Notes under the pieces: generated by a model
Database searches by the model: none
Told to the model about the DNA's origin: nothing
What the model saw: only the letters and a program-made list of their open reading frames with translations
In this document: one piece after another, positions 17,918-25,653 of the stretch
Numbering within the stretch: position 1 is the stretch's first letter
How the letters are laid out: each line of letters opens with the position of its first letter
Made by a program: the position numbers and the translations under genes
Source: Winogradskyella schleiferi
Lineage (GTDB): Bacteria > Bacteroidota > Bacteroidia > Flavobacteriales > Flavobacteriaceae
Length of the DNA: 64,000 bases
Reading direction: 5' to 3'
NCBI RefSeq assembly: GCF_013394655.1
Contig: NZ_CP053351.1
Location: 4,132,001-4,196,000 of the forward strand

Positions 17918-18143
17918 AGTATTGTTTTATATTTTGACCAAAGCGTTCCTTAAATTACGCAGGTTCAACCCTCTAATTTAGCAAATAAAATCTTAATTTA
18001 GGATTAGCGTTAAGCCATTATTTTATGAAGCTTGTGGTATTTCAGTTTCTTTGAGCTCGATATCAATCCTTTCATTTGTATGATTAAGAATTGCTCAAAT
18101 TTGCAATGCATTTTTCACTAATTTCCCAAATCTCGCTAAAACT

Positions 18144-18717
18144 TTAATTCATATGATGTTTTGAAATCCAATGCTTTAAATACTGTTTATGATAATCCAC
18201 TTTAAATTCGACAACCTGTTCTGGAACAATTTCAACTTCAGTAATGATGTCGTTTTCTATTTTTTTGAAATTGGACTGAGATGATGTAAAATCTCTACTC
18301 TTACCATCTATTTTTAGATAACAATGGGCTTCTGGCATATCATCTAACGCACTATCTGAAAGCGCATTTCCTATTTTTGGTGTATTAAATCGGTTCATTC
18401 GGTAAATACCAAGAATAAGTTTAATATTGTCGATATTATTGAGGTCTGCCACTTTTTTTAAGAGCGCATGTTTTGAACTGCAACTGCCTTTTTTTTCACT
18501 GATTACCAGTCCGAAATCTGTTCGATTGGTATGGCGTTCGTAGGGTAATTTTTTTACGAATTCTATGAGTTTATTCCATGTTTTAATTCCGCTGTCTTTA
18601 ATGGATTTGGTTAATGGTGGCAATCATTTCTGCTTTAGATGTATTGGCCACCTTGTGTTTACAGGAACCAATCAAGATGATTGATAAAACGGACACTAAA
18701 ATTTTTATTACTTTCAA
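18144..18717 (-). pseudogene. Frameshifted lipoprotein of unknown function
   Basis: The body is an open frame of 159 codons (18144-18623) starting at a TTG directly preceded by a stop, with no signal peptide (LTKSIKDSGIKTWNKLIEFVKKL). Just upstream, one frame over, a TTG at 18717 opens MKVIKILVSVLSIILIGSCK, a clear lipoprotein signal that runs about 40 codons and overlaps the body start. A one-base indel near 18600-18625 would join them into a lipoprotein of about 190 aa. Real disruption and sequencing error cannot be told apart here. The body carries GSCSSKHALLKKVADLNN and EAHCYLKIDGKSRDFTSS, reminiscent of transglutaminase-like domains with Cys and His. Confidence 0.5.
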
Positions 18718-18915
18718 TGTTTGGGTTTCTCTATAAGACTATAGGGCTAATTAAATGTTACATGTTCTAATTAATGCAACGTTTTAATGTAGGATTTGCT
18801 TCGCCAGTTCGCTTTGCTCGTGTCGTTGCGCGTTTAAGCATTTAAGTTAGCAAATAAATCACGACGAATAGAAATTCCGTCCCTATTGCTATCGGGATTC
18901 GTAAGTAGGCTCTAA

Positions 18916-18942
18916 CTAGCAATGACTTATACTCATTGCTAG
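18916..18942. terminator. Hairpin between two minus-strand genes
   Basis: CTAGCAATGA (18916-18925) pairs perfectly with TCATTGCTAG (18933-18942) over a 7-nt loop. It lies 12 bp beyond the stop of the metallo-beta-lactamase-fold gene. On the minus strand the T run after it is weak, so it may be a terminator or part of an intergenic repeat. Confidence 0.4.
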
Positions 18943-18954
18943 GGCCAGTATTTT

Positions 18955-19854
18955 TTAATTGACAGGAAATATTATGAAGCTATTATGTACTTCTTTTGTT
19001 GGTGTATCTCCCAAATTTGTTAGAGCGCTTGAAAGTTCTTTTAATGTTAGTATACTTAACGGAAGTTGATGTTCTTTAGGCTGGTAGATAGTTCCCATGG
19101 GGTAATCAACGCCAGCTGTTTGAGTCATTTCAATGTGATTTCCAAGTAGCGTTGAAACCTCATTACTGTCAGTGAATTTCACAAGTCGTTCAATACTTAT
19201 TCTAAAAGCATTCCAATCTTTTATATATAGTCTACCAGGATAAAAGGTGTCTCCAGTCAAAAGAATTTTGGTGGAAGTATCATAAACAGCAATTGAAGAC
19301 GCTTGATGTCCAGGAATAGGTATTATTTTCATCATACGATTTCCTAAATCATAATCTACGATTTCTTGAGGCCAATTCTTTATCTTAAAAAAATTTTGTA
19401 CATTTTCAACCTCATGACCGATTACAGTGGTGTTCGGTTTTCCTTTGAATTGTCCGTCGCCAGCATAATGGTCTCCATGCTTATGAGTATGAGCAACTAT
19501 TAATTCAACTTCTCCATTTTTTTCAGACCAATTGTTAATAATTTCCTTTACAGTTTCATAAAGAGGAAAAATATCACCCTCTTCAGTAGCTCCAGTATCC
19601 ATTAATAATGCTTTGTCATTTCCAAAAAATAGGAACATAAAAGGTGCTTCGTAATTTGTACACTTGTTTTGACGTAAAATCCAAGTATGACTATTGTATT
19701 GAACTACCTGAATTGGTGGGTCCATATTATCTTCACAGTTTTCAGAACCATGAATCCAATTTTGATCATTTAAGTCAGCGGTTTCTTCCATCGAAGCTTT
19801 GCATGACAAAACCAGAATTAGTGTTGATAGTAAGATTGTGATTTTTGTTTTCAT
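18955..19854 (-). CDS. Metallo-beta-lactamase-fold hydrolase lipoprotein
   Basis: A 299-aa lipoprotein (signal ending LVLSCKA) with an MBL domain. The metal motif is AHTHKHGDHYAG (HxHxDH). Further ligands come from GHQASSIAVYDTSTKILLTGDTFYPG (Asp in TGDT) and GNHIEM (His). It is too divergent to call a true beta-lactamase; a lactonase, esterase or phosphodiesterase is equally possible. It stands alone, bounded by an attC-like inverted repeat upstream and a hairpin downstream, like a mobile cassette. Confidence 0.85.
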   Translation of the reverse strand: MKTKITILLSTLILVLSCKASMEETADLNDQNWIHGSENCEDNMDPPIQVVQYNSHTWILRQNKCTNYEAPFMFLFFGNDKALLMDTGATEEGDIFPLYETVKEIINNWSEKNGEVELIVAHTHKHGDHYAGDGQFKGKPNTTVIGHEVENVQNFFKIKNWPQEIVDYDLGNRMMKIIPIPGHQASSIAVYDTSTKILLTGDTFYPGRLYIKDWNAFRISIERLVKFTDSNEVSTLLGNHIEMTQTAGVDYPMGTIYQPKEHQLPLSILTLKELSSALTNLGDTPTKEVHNSFIIFPVN

Positions 19855-19873
19855 CTGTTGGTCTATATTGGCT

Positions 19874-19999
19874 CTAACGTTAAATTGTATGAGTAGTGGC
19901 AGATTGCGTGGTAGTTTACTATCAGACCACTACTCTGTTTGAGTGGGATAAAATATGAAATTTATGACATCACCTGCCATTACTTATACAAAATGTTAG
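19874..19999. repeat. attC-like imperfect inverted repeat
   Basis: Arms 19874-19902 and 19974-19999 are imperfect reverse complements: CTAAC...TTGTATgAGTAgTGGCAG on the left and CTGCCATTACTTATACAAAA then TGTTAG on the right. With a 3-nt bulge, only three of 26 paired positions mismatch. About 70 bp separate the arms. It fills the gap between the MBL-fold gene and the esterase-TPR gene. The shape resembles integron attC sites, but the core bases do not follow the classical GTTRRRY, and no integrase is in the window. Confidence 0.5.
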
Positions 20000-20005
20000 C
20001 CTCAG

Positions 20006-21295
20006 TTATTTTCTTTTAAGTTCCTCGATTCTTTTCTTGTAGAAATCGTTACCACTTAATTCATAAGCTTTAGTTACATATTTAATTGAATTAGCAAAGT
20101 CTCCTTGTGCTTCATAGTATTCGGACATAGAATCATAAGTGTTCGCGCTTTCAGGATAATACTCAGTGGCAAGCTCAAAGTACATTTTGGCCTTTTCAGG
20201 TTGTTGCATGTCCATATTCATATAACCTGACATATTTAATAGATCTTCTGGATACGGTGGTTCAGCATATCCAAAATGTTTTTTGAGTTTCTCTTCCCTG
20301 TATTTTATAATACTAAAAAGCTCATCTTTTGACGTGTTAAATGAATTAATTTTATCCGTATTTTCCATTTGGTACCATTCAAAAAGTAAAATTAAGCCGT
20401 CCATGAGAGATGGAAAAGGAATTGTTCCATGTATATCTCTGGGGTAAAATTTCCATTCAAAAGATAATCCGTTTTTTGCATTTTCTTCTACCATGTTCGA
20501 AAAGGCAATATTCGAACGGGAAAACAAAGTGAAATCTGTTGTATCCTGCATTACATTGTCTATGGTTATTTGCGAGTTCTGCATATGTAATTGTCCATTT
20601 AATGACATAAATAGAGCTTTGTTTTTATAATTCTGTTTAGCAAATACTTGTTGGGCTTCTTTTAATAGTTTTTGGTCGTCCCAATCCAGGCTTGGGTCGA
20701 TGGCTAAATAATTTGCAAATAAATTGGGTTGATTAACTAGTGTAGAAATAGTAAACAAACCGCCATAAGAATGACCAATTAGTGTTCTATAATTGGTAAC
20801 CGGATATTTGTTTTCTACATAAGGAATCAGTTCGGTCTCGATAAATTTTCTAAAATTATTGGCTTCCCCATTTTTTTCATTAAAAGGCATCCCATATTTA
20901 GTGGTTATAGTTGAAGTGGTTAAGTCTCTTACTCTATTTTTATCATTCGAGATACCAACTAGTACCATTTCAGGCGTAAAACCACCGCTATAAAAATTTT
21001 GCACTTCATTGACTATGGGAAGAAACATTTCTCCATCTAATACATATGCTACAGGGTATTTTTGACTTTTCTCAGGGGTATAACTGGCAGGCAATTGCAC
21101 ATAAATCTTTCTTGACTCGTCTAATATTTTGGAATAGAGGCTATCCAAAACACCTACTTTTTGTAAAAACTGTTGATTATGTTTGTCCTGTGATTTTACA
21201 AATTGTTGAAAGAAAATAATGAATCCTATCGTCAATACTAGTTTTAATCCTTGGGTCATGTTAATGTCTTTAATCGTTCTTATTTTGGTTTTCAT
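20006..21295 (-). CDS. Secreted esterase-like alpha/beta hydrolase with C-terminal TPRs
   Basis: A 429-aa secreted protein. After a hydrophobic signal comes a putative-esterase domain (Esterase D/Fes/IroE type): VAYVLDGEMFLPIVNEVQNFY, IGHSYGGLFTI with nucleophile Ser near residue 168, and a catalytic His in RDIHGTIPFPS. Residues about 355-429 form two TPR-like repeats (PEDLLNMSGYMNMDMQQPEKAKMYFELATEYYPES and ANTYDSMSEYYEAQGDFANSIKYV). A second ATG twelve codons in gives a cleaner signal peptide. Relatives include siderophore esterases, but the substrate here is unknown. Confidence 0.85.
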   Translation of the reverse strand: MKTKIRTIKDINMTQGLKLVLTIGFIIFFQQFVKSQDKHNQQFLQKVGVLDSLYSKILDESRKIYVQLPASYTPEKSQKYPVAYVLDGEMFLPIVNEVQNFYSGGFTPEMVLVGISNDKNRVRDLTTSTITTKYGMPFNEKNGEANNFRKFIETELIPYVENKYPVTNYRTLIGHSYGGLFTISTLVNQPNLFANYLAIDPSLDWDDQKLLKEAQQVFAKQNYKNKALFMSLNGQLHMQNSQITIDNVMQDTTDFTLFSRSNIAFSNMVEENAKNGLSFEWKFYPRDIHGTIPFPSLMDGLILLFEWYQMENTDKINSFNTSKDELFSIIKYREEKLKKHFGYAEPPYPEDLLNMSGYMNMDMQQPEKAKMYFELATEYYPESANTYDSMSEYYEAQGDFANSIKYVTKAYELSGNDFYKKRIEELKRK

Positions 21296-21633
21296 AATGT
21301 TAAATCTAAAGCTAAATTATTCATATTTGGATTTAAAAAATATGAAAAGCGATAGATAACAGAATTTTATAAGGAATCAACAACTTTAGGTTGTTGAATA
21401 GCATATCAAATGTCAGTTAGATCTATAAGATTCTAATTTTTATTTTTATCTAAAAGCACGAATCGTATTTTTCTAAAGAATTTTATTATTAGTTTCTGGT
21501 TTCTGGTAATGAAGCACAGTTATATGCAGGGAACGTTGCGAGCTTGATTGCGAGGATTATCCGTAGGAAAATTAGATGCTAGCAAACAAAGCAACGACCA
21601 AACGGTTAACCTAAAATATGCAATGTTTTTTAG
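21296..21633. other. Intergenic stretch between esterase gene and IS element
   Basis: About 340 bp with no credible gene in either strand. It is AT-rich near the esterase start and more mixed near 21530-21620. No promoter consensus or terminator is convincing. It ends at the presumed left boundary of the IS110-type element. Confidence 0.4.
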
Positions 21634-21680
21634 CACAGTACTTCTTAAGTTTACAATTCCTTAAATTTAAGGATTAATCA

Positions 21681-21850
21681 GAAAAGACAAAAGAGAGGAA
21701 TAAGGTTAATATACACGCAGAGACTTTAGATCTCGTCAACATTGAAAATCCCCTCTCTTTTCTACACAGATTTCGTACAGTTCTATGAGGCCTTTCGGAC
21801 CTCGATTTTAAGTCGTAGAAACTCGCGTAGGTTGTCCTTTCATAAAAAAC
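21681..21850 (+). ncRNA. Probable IS110 bridge RNA (transposition guide)
   Basis: The leader between the left edge and the transposase start can fold strongly. AAAAGAGAGG (21689-21698) pairs perfectly with CCTCTCTTTT (21752-21761) and encloses a loop with a smaller GAGA/TCTC stem. A second hairpin is built around GAGGCCTTTCGGACCTC near 21787. IS110-group elements encode a two-loop bridge RNA at this place that pairs with target and donor DNA. RNA ends and guide loops are not determined. Confidence 0.5.
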
Positions 21851-21858
21851 ATTTTGTT

Positions 21859-22830
21859 ATGAATAAAGGTATTAAATTTTTTGGAATTGACATTAGCCAT
21901 TTGGTGTTCGATGTTACGGACTCTGACGGCAATTACTATCAGTTTAAAAACAACGTTTCAGGTTTTAGGAAGTTTATAAAACTCTTAGATTCAAAGAGTC
22001 ATTGTGCTATGGAGGCTACGGGTTATTACCACTATCAATTAGCCTATTATTTACTTGAATCAGGTATCAAATTATCAGTTGAGAATCCTTTAGCGGTGAA
22101 ACGATTTATCCAGATGAAGCTCTCAAAGGTAAAGACAGATAAGAGTGACTCTAAACTGATTTGCGACTATGCTAGCCAAGTAGATTTAAACCTTTGGAGA
22201 GGCAATTCTAAAGATGAAATAGAGTGTCTTCAAATCGTGAGAACCTTAGCGACCTATACAAAACAGAGCACCATGCTTAAAAATAAGTTACACGGGGAAT
22301 CTGTTTTGGGCGAACCAAGTAAAGCTGTGGTAAGGTCTCTAAAACGTAGTTTAAAACAGTTAGAGAAAGAGGCAAAAATGTTAGAAGATAAGTTGGTGGA
22401 TTTAGTAAATCAATCACACCAAGATCTGTTAACACGATTAAAATCTATACCTGGTATTGGACCAAAAACTGCCATGATGTTAGTGGTATTAACGGGAGGG
22501 TTTGATCGCTTTACCAGCGCCTCAGAATTATGCAGTTATGCAGGACTTACACCAGTTATTAGGCAGAGTGGAACTAGTGTAAATGGACGAGCTCGGATAA
22601 GCAAAATGGGCAATCAAAAGCTTCGGAATCTGTTATTTATGTGCAGTTTTAATGCTTGCAAATGTAACAAGGCTTGTCGTGAAATTTATGAGCGAATAGT
22701 AGCCAAAGGAAAGAGTAAAAAACTAGCGTTAATAGCCGTATGTAATAAACTACTAAAACAGGCCTTTGCAATTGCTAAATCAGGATTAATATATGATGAT
22801 ACTTATAGAAGCACTTTAGTGAAAAATTAA
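21859..22830 (+). CDS. IS110 family transposase (DEDD recombinase)
   Basis: A 323-aa transposase from the ATG at 21859; the frame stays open 39 codons further upstream, but that part lies in the structured leader. The RuvC-like acidic residues are present: Asp11 (GIDIS), Glu52 (AMEATG), Asp94 and Asp97 (KTDKSDSKL). The C-terminal Tnp domain has IPGIGPKTAMMLV (about 197-209), SYAGLTP and QSGTSVNGRARISKMGN; Ser237 or Ser240 is the probable catalytic serine. The length is normal for the family and no disruption is seen, so the element may be active. Confidence 0.93.
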   Translation: MNKGIKFFGIDISHLVFDVTDSDGNYYQFKNNVSGFRKFIKLLDSKSHCAMEATGYYHYQLAYYLLESGIKLSVENPLAVKRFIQMKLSKVKTDKSDSKLICDYASQVDLNLWRGNSKDEIECLQIVRTLATYTKQSTMLKNKLHGESVLGEPSKAVVRSLKRSLKQLEKEAKMLEDKLVDLVNQSHQDLLTRLKSIPGIGPKTAMMLVVLTGGFDRFTSASELCSYAGLTPVIRQSGTSVNGRARISKMGNQKLRNLLFMCSFNACKCNKACREIYERIVAKGKSKKLALIAVCNKLLKQAFAIAKSGLIYDDTYRSTLVKN

Positions 22831-22862
22831 TGAGTTTTTACTTGTTTTTATCCACAGTACTT

Positions 22863-23403
22863 TGTTAGCTACAGTTTTTTATATTTTAGTTTTTCAGAGT
22901 TTAACATTTTTTCCACTTTTTTATTCAGACTGCTAATAGTAAATTCAGAAAACAGTTCGATAATCAGAATATATATTAGTCCAAAAAGCGGTAACATTAG
23001 CATTTCAAATCCAATGTCATTTCCAATTATAATTTGATACAATGCTATAATCAGAGTTAGTGCAACAAATAAAATCATAAACCAAAACTGCATCTTATAT
23101 GTTGCTCCATTTACACGATTTAAAGTCAGTTTGCTTTCAGTTCCGTTTTGATTGGTATTCACGCAGTTCAAATTCAGTTTTACTAATGGACCAAGATTTG
23201 GTTTAAAAACTGCAAACGAAATAGTGCTATAAATATCAATTCCGCCATTATCTGGATAATCGCCTGATAGATTGAATTTCTTTCCGAATGTTTTTCGATT
23301 TAATTCAGTTCGGACAGTTTTATAGAATTCATCTGCTGATTTGTAAATGGTATATTCTACTAATTTCTTTTTCAATCGCTGGTTGGTTAAATTGTAGCTA
23401 ACA
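22863..23403. repeat. 11-bp inverted repeat bracketing a small membrane-protein gene
   Basis: TGTTAGCTACA at 22863-22873 and its exact reverse complement TGTAGCTAACA at 23393-23403 flank the 169-aa gene. The first arm overlaps the gene's stop codon and touches the right edge of the IS110 element. Together with the repeat at 19874-19999 it gives this region a gene-cassette appearance. Confidence 0.5.
22869..23375 (-). CDS. Hypothetical membrane protein
   Basis: A 169-aa protein with a soluble N-terminal part (about 1-95), two adjacent membrane spans (MQFWFMILFVALTLIIALYQIII and FEMLMLPLFGLIYILIIEL) and a short charged tail. The frame is open to an ATG at 23453, but the TTG at 23375 gives a better protein (MKKKLVEYTIYKSADEFYKTVR) and leaves the upstream inverted repeat outside the gene. 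The stop codon lies only about 7 bp from the IS110 edge, so the original C-terminus may have been altered. No family is recognised. Confidence 0.5.
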   Translation of the reverse strand: MKKKLVEYTIYKSADEFYKTVRTELNRKTFGKKFNLSGDYPDNGGIDIYSTISFAVFKPNLGPLVKLNLNCVNTNQNGTESKLTLNRVNGATYKMQFWFMILFVALTLIIALYQIIIGNDIGFEMLMLPLFGLIYILIIELFSEFTISSLNKKVEKMLNSEKLKYKKL

Positions 23404-23545
23404 CATAAATATACGCAATAAATCCAATCTTTACACAAAACAACCAAAATCAATACTAGCAGTCAATTAAGCGGTTTTAAACGGTTACAATTAATTACAA
23501 ACGTATGTAAATATGTAAATACCGATTAACATTTGCAAGCCCATA

Positions 23546-23553
23546 TAGCTTTG
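23546..23553 (+). promoter_or_regulatory. -7 box of ssb
   Basis: TAGCTTTG matches TAnnTTTG, 63 bp before the ssb ATG. No clear -33 TTTG stands at the expected spacing. Confidence 0.4.
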
Positions 23554-23615
23554 TAGTGTCGAAACATAAGAACTCGATAGTATTAACTGTTTAACCATTA
23601 AAAAATTTAGAAATT

Positions 23616-23951
23616 ATGAACACCATTAAAAACAAAGTACAGTTGATTGGTAACTTAGGAAAAGACCCAGAAATCACCAATTTTGAATCCGGAAAAACCT
23701 TAGCAAAATTTTCTATCGCTACTAACGATAGTTACAAAAACGCAAAAGGCGAAAAAGTTGATGACACGCAATGGCATAACGTCGTAGCGTGGGGAAAAAC
23801 GGCTGAGATCATTGAAAAATATGTCACCAAAGGTAAAGAAGTAGCTATTGAAGGAAAGCTAACCACAAGATCTTGGGACGATAAGGATGGTATAAAGCGC
23901 TACATCACCGAAGTGGTTTGCAGTGAGCTTCTAATGCTCGGTAATAAATAG
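23616..23951 (+). CDS. ssb: Single-stranded DNA-binding protein (short form)
   Basis: A 111-aa OB-fold protein: NTIKNKVQLIGNLGKDPEI, LAKFSIATNDSYKNAKGEKVDDTQWHNVVAWGKTAEIIEKYVTKGKEVAIEGKLTTRSWDDKDGIKRYITEVV. It ends directly after the OB fold and lacks the acidic DDDLPF-type tail that recruits partner proteins. It is therefore probably an accessory SSB rather than the replicative one, a common second copy in flavobacteria. A strong hairpin follows. Confidence 0.93.
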   Translation: MNTIKNKVQLIGNLGKDPEITNFESGKTLAKFSIATNDSYKNAKGEKVDDTQWHNVVAWGKTAEIIEKYVTKGKEVAIEGKLTTRSWDDKDGIKRYITEVVCSELLMLGNK

Positions 23952-23990
23952 AAAACAAAAGGATATACCTCCTATGGATTAAATAAAAAA

Positions 23991-24033
23991 GGCATCAGGA
24001 TTTTTGACTAACACTTAAAATTTTTCTGATGCC
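23991..24033. terminator. Bidirectional terminator between ssb and the dehydrogenase gene
   Basis: GGCATCAG (23991-23998) pairs with CTGATGCC (24026-24033); an A run precedes it and T-rich sequence follows on both strands. It lies between convergent genes and can serve both. Confidence 0.65.
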
Positions 24034-24093
24034 TAATTTTAAATAAAGTATGATTTTATAAATAGCAGAAGTTTATAAATTTCATACCTCTTG

Positions 24094-24867
24094 TTATTGT
24101 GCGCTCCAACCGCCATCTAAAACAAATGATGTACCTGTAATGGTCGTCGAACTATCTTTGGCTAATAAAATGGCCATATCTGCAATAGCATCAAGTGGCA
24201 CAAATTGTTTAACGGCTTGCTTTTTTAGCATTACTTTTTCCACAACCTCGTCTTCCGTCATGTTATGCGCTTTGGCTTGGTCTTTTATCTGACCTTCCAC
24301 CAAAGGTGTTTTGACATATCCAGGACATATAGCATTACAAGTGATATTAAATTTAGCGCCTTCCAACGCTAATACTTTGGTCATTCCAATTACCCCATGT
24401 TTTGCCGTTACATAAGCCGATTTAAATTCTGACGCTCTTATACCATGTACAGATGATACATTGATTATTCTTCCGAAATTTTGCTTTTTCATCTGTTTCC
24501 AGACCGCTTTTGAAGCGTAGAACACAGCATTCATATTTATGGCAATTATGTTTTCGTATTTAGTATTTGGAAAATCCTCAATTGGCGACACATATTGAAT
24601 ACCTGCATTATTGACTAAAACATGCAGGCTTCCAAACGTATCTATGGCTTCCTTTACTAAAGTCTCAATGGCTTCAGATTGTAATAAATTGGCCTTTGAA
24701 AAGCTGACTTTAATATGGTACTGTTTTCCAATGTCATTGGCTATATCTTGTCCATTGGATTCTAAACCATGAAACATTATGTTATAGCCTTCTTTAGCAA
24801 ATTGACGTGCGATGCCTAAACCAATTCCGCTGGTGCTTCCTGTAATAAGAGCGGTTTTATCCATCAT
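24094..24867 (-). CDS. bdhA: D-3-hydroxybutyrate dehydrogenase (SDR)
   Basis: A 257-aa short-chain dehydrogenase that should interconvert (R)-3-hydroxybutyrate and acetoacetate with NAD. The cofactor motif TGSTSGIG (residues 10-17), NNAG and the Ser139/Tyr152/Lys156 catalytic set are intact. Residues known to hold the substrate carboxylate and hydroxyl in characterised 3-hydroxybutyrate dehydrogenases (Gln94, His144, Lys152, Gln196 in the Pseudomonas enzyme, from memory) are all present at a constant offset of three: Gln91, His141, Lys149, Gln193. It overlaps the preceding hydrolase gene by 11 bp and ends the catabolic operon. Confidence 0.92.
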   Translation of the reverse strand: MMDKTALITGSTSGIGLGIARQFAKEGYNIMFHGLESNGQDIANDIGKQYHIKVSFSKANLLQSEAIETLVKEAIDTFGSLHVLVNNAGIQYVSPIEDFPNTKYENIIAINMNAVFYASKAVWKQMKKQNFGRIINVSSVHGIRASEFKSAYVTAKHGVIGMTKVLALEGAKFNITCNAICPGYVKTPLVEGQIKDQAKAHNMTEDEVVEKVMLKKQAVKQFVPLDAIADMAILLAKDSSTTITGTSFVLDGGWSAQ

Positions 24868-25642
24868 GATTTAAAAATTTTCGAAGTTCCATATTAAACG
24901 CTTCAGGTTGGTCTATAACAACGCCATGTCTAGAATTTTTAATCACAACTAAAGTGGCATTTTGCAATGTATTAACGTAGTCTTCCTTAAAGGAAACTGG
25001 TGTATAATCCATATCTGAGCCTACGACTAACGTTCTGGTTTTTATGTCTTTTATACGGTCTCCCAAGCCCCAAGCCATTAGCGTAACAAAAGATTTGTAA
25101 TACGCATTATAATCGTTGTTTTTACATCGTATTTCAAATTCGTTTCTCAACTCAATTTGATGATCTTCAGGAAACATATTGAATGAAATCTCTTTGGCTA
25201 ATGCGGCCAATCCTTTGGTTTCCAAGAATTCGGTTCGGTTCTCTAAAAGCTCCTCTCCAATTTTGCCCATGTCGTTAAAATCTGGACCACTATTTACAAT
25301 GACCAAATTTTCTAAATAATCAGGATGTTGTGCTGCCATTTCAAAAGCCACAGCACCTCCCATTGAAAAGCCAACTAGTGTTGCCTTTTTAATGTTCAGT
25401 TGATCAAGAAGTTGCTTTACATCTTCGGTCATTAATTCTACACTATACGCATCTTGTGGTTTTGTAGAATTTCCATGACCTCTTAAATCGACCGTAATAA
25501 CACGATGTGTTTTGGAAAAGAAAGGGACTTGTGCGTCCCAATCTTTTTTTGTGGATCCTAGACCATGAAGAAATAAAAGGACAGCTCCTGCGCCATGATC
25601 TTCGTAATCGAGCTCTATATCGTTAACGTGTATTTTTAACAT
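24857..25642 (-). CDS. Alpha/beta-fold hydrolase (cytoplasmic)
   Basis: A 261-aa hydrolase without a signal peptide. HGLGSTKKDW (26-35) forms the oxyanion-hole strand, GFSMGG (91-96) carries nucleophile Ser93, an acid is likely in VGSDMDYTP, and the catalytic His is in NSRHGVVIDQPE near the C-terminus. It lies 11 bp downstream of a TonB receptor gene and overlaps the 3-hydroxybutyrate dehydrogenase gene. A role cleaving short hydroxyacyl esters to the monomer used by that dehydrogenase is likely but inferred. Confidence 0.85.
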   Translation of the reverse strand: MLKIHVNDIELDYEDHGAGAVLLFLHGLGSTKKDWDAQVPFFSKTHRVITVDLRGHGNSTKPQDAYSVELMTEDVKQLLDQLNIKKATLVGFSMGGAVAFEMAAQHPDYLENLVIVNSGPDFNDMGKIGEELLENRTEFLETKGLAALAKEISFNMFPEDHQIELRNEFEIRCKNNDYNAYYKSFVTLMAWGLGDRIKDIKTRTLVVGSDMDYTPVSFKEDYVNTLQNATLVVIKNSRHGVVIDQPEAFNMELRKFLNHDG

Positions 25643-25653
25643 GTTTTAGAAAC

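Larger units (their letters stand above)
21634..22862 (+). mobile_element. IS110-family insertion sequence
   Basis: The element holds one DEDD transposase gene and a long structured leader. Its likely edges are two copies of CACAGTACTT, at 21634-21643 and 22853-22862; extended leftwards, 17 of 20 bases match (TGTTTTTnnnCACAGTACTT). IS110 elements have no terminal inverted repeats, so these repeats are the best boundary marks, giving about 1.22 kb. The right edge abuts one arm (22863-22873) of an inverted repeat, in keeping with the preference of this family for palindromic targets. Boundaries are inferred. Confidence 0.65.

Noticed and set aside
19874..19999. Firm call of an integron attC site
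   Set aside because: The arms pair well, but the terminal core bases do not match RYYYAAC/GTTRRRY and no tyrosine integron integrase is present, so I call it only attC-like.
21742..21858. N-terminal extension of the IS110 transposase
   Set aside because: These 39 codons coincide with the structured leader, and the family protein begins at MNKGIKFFGIDIS.
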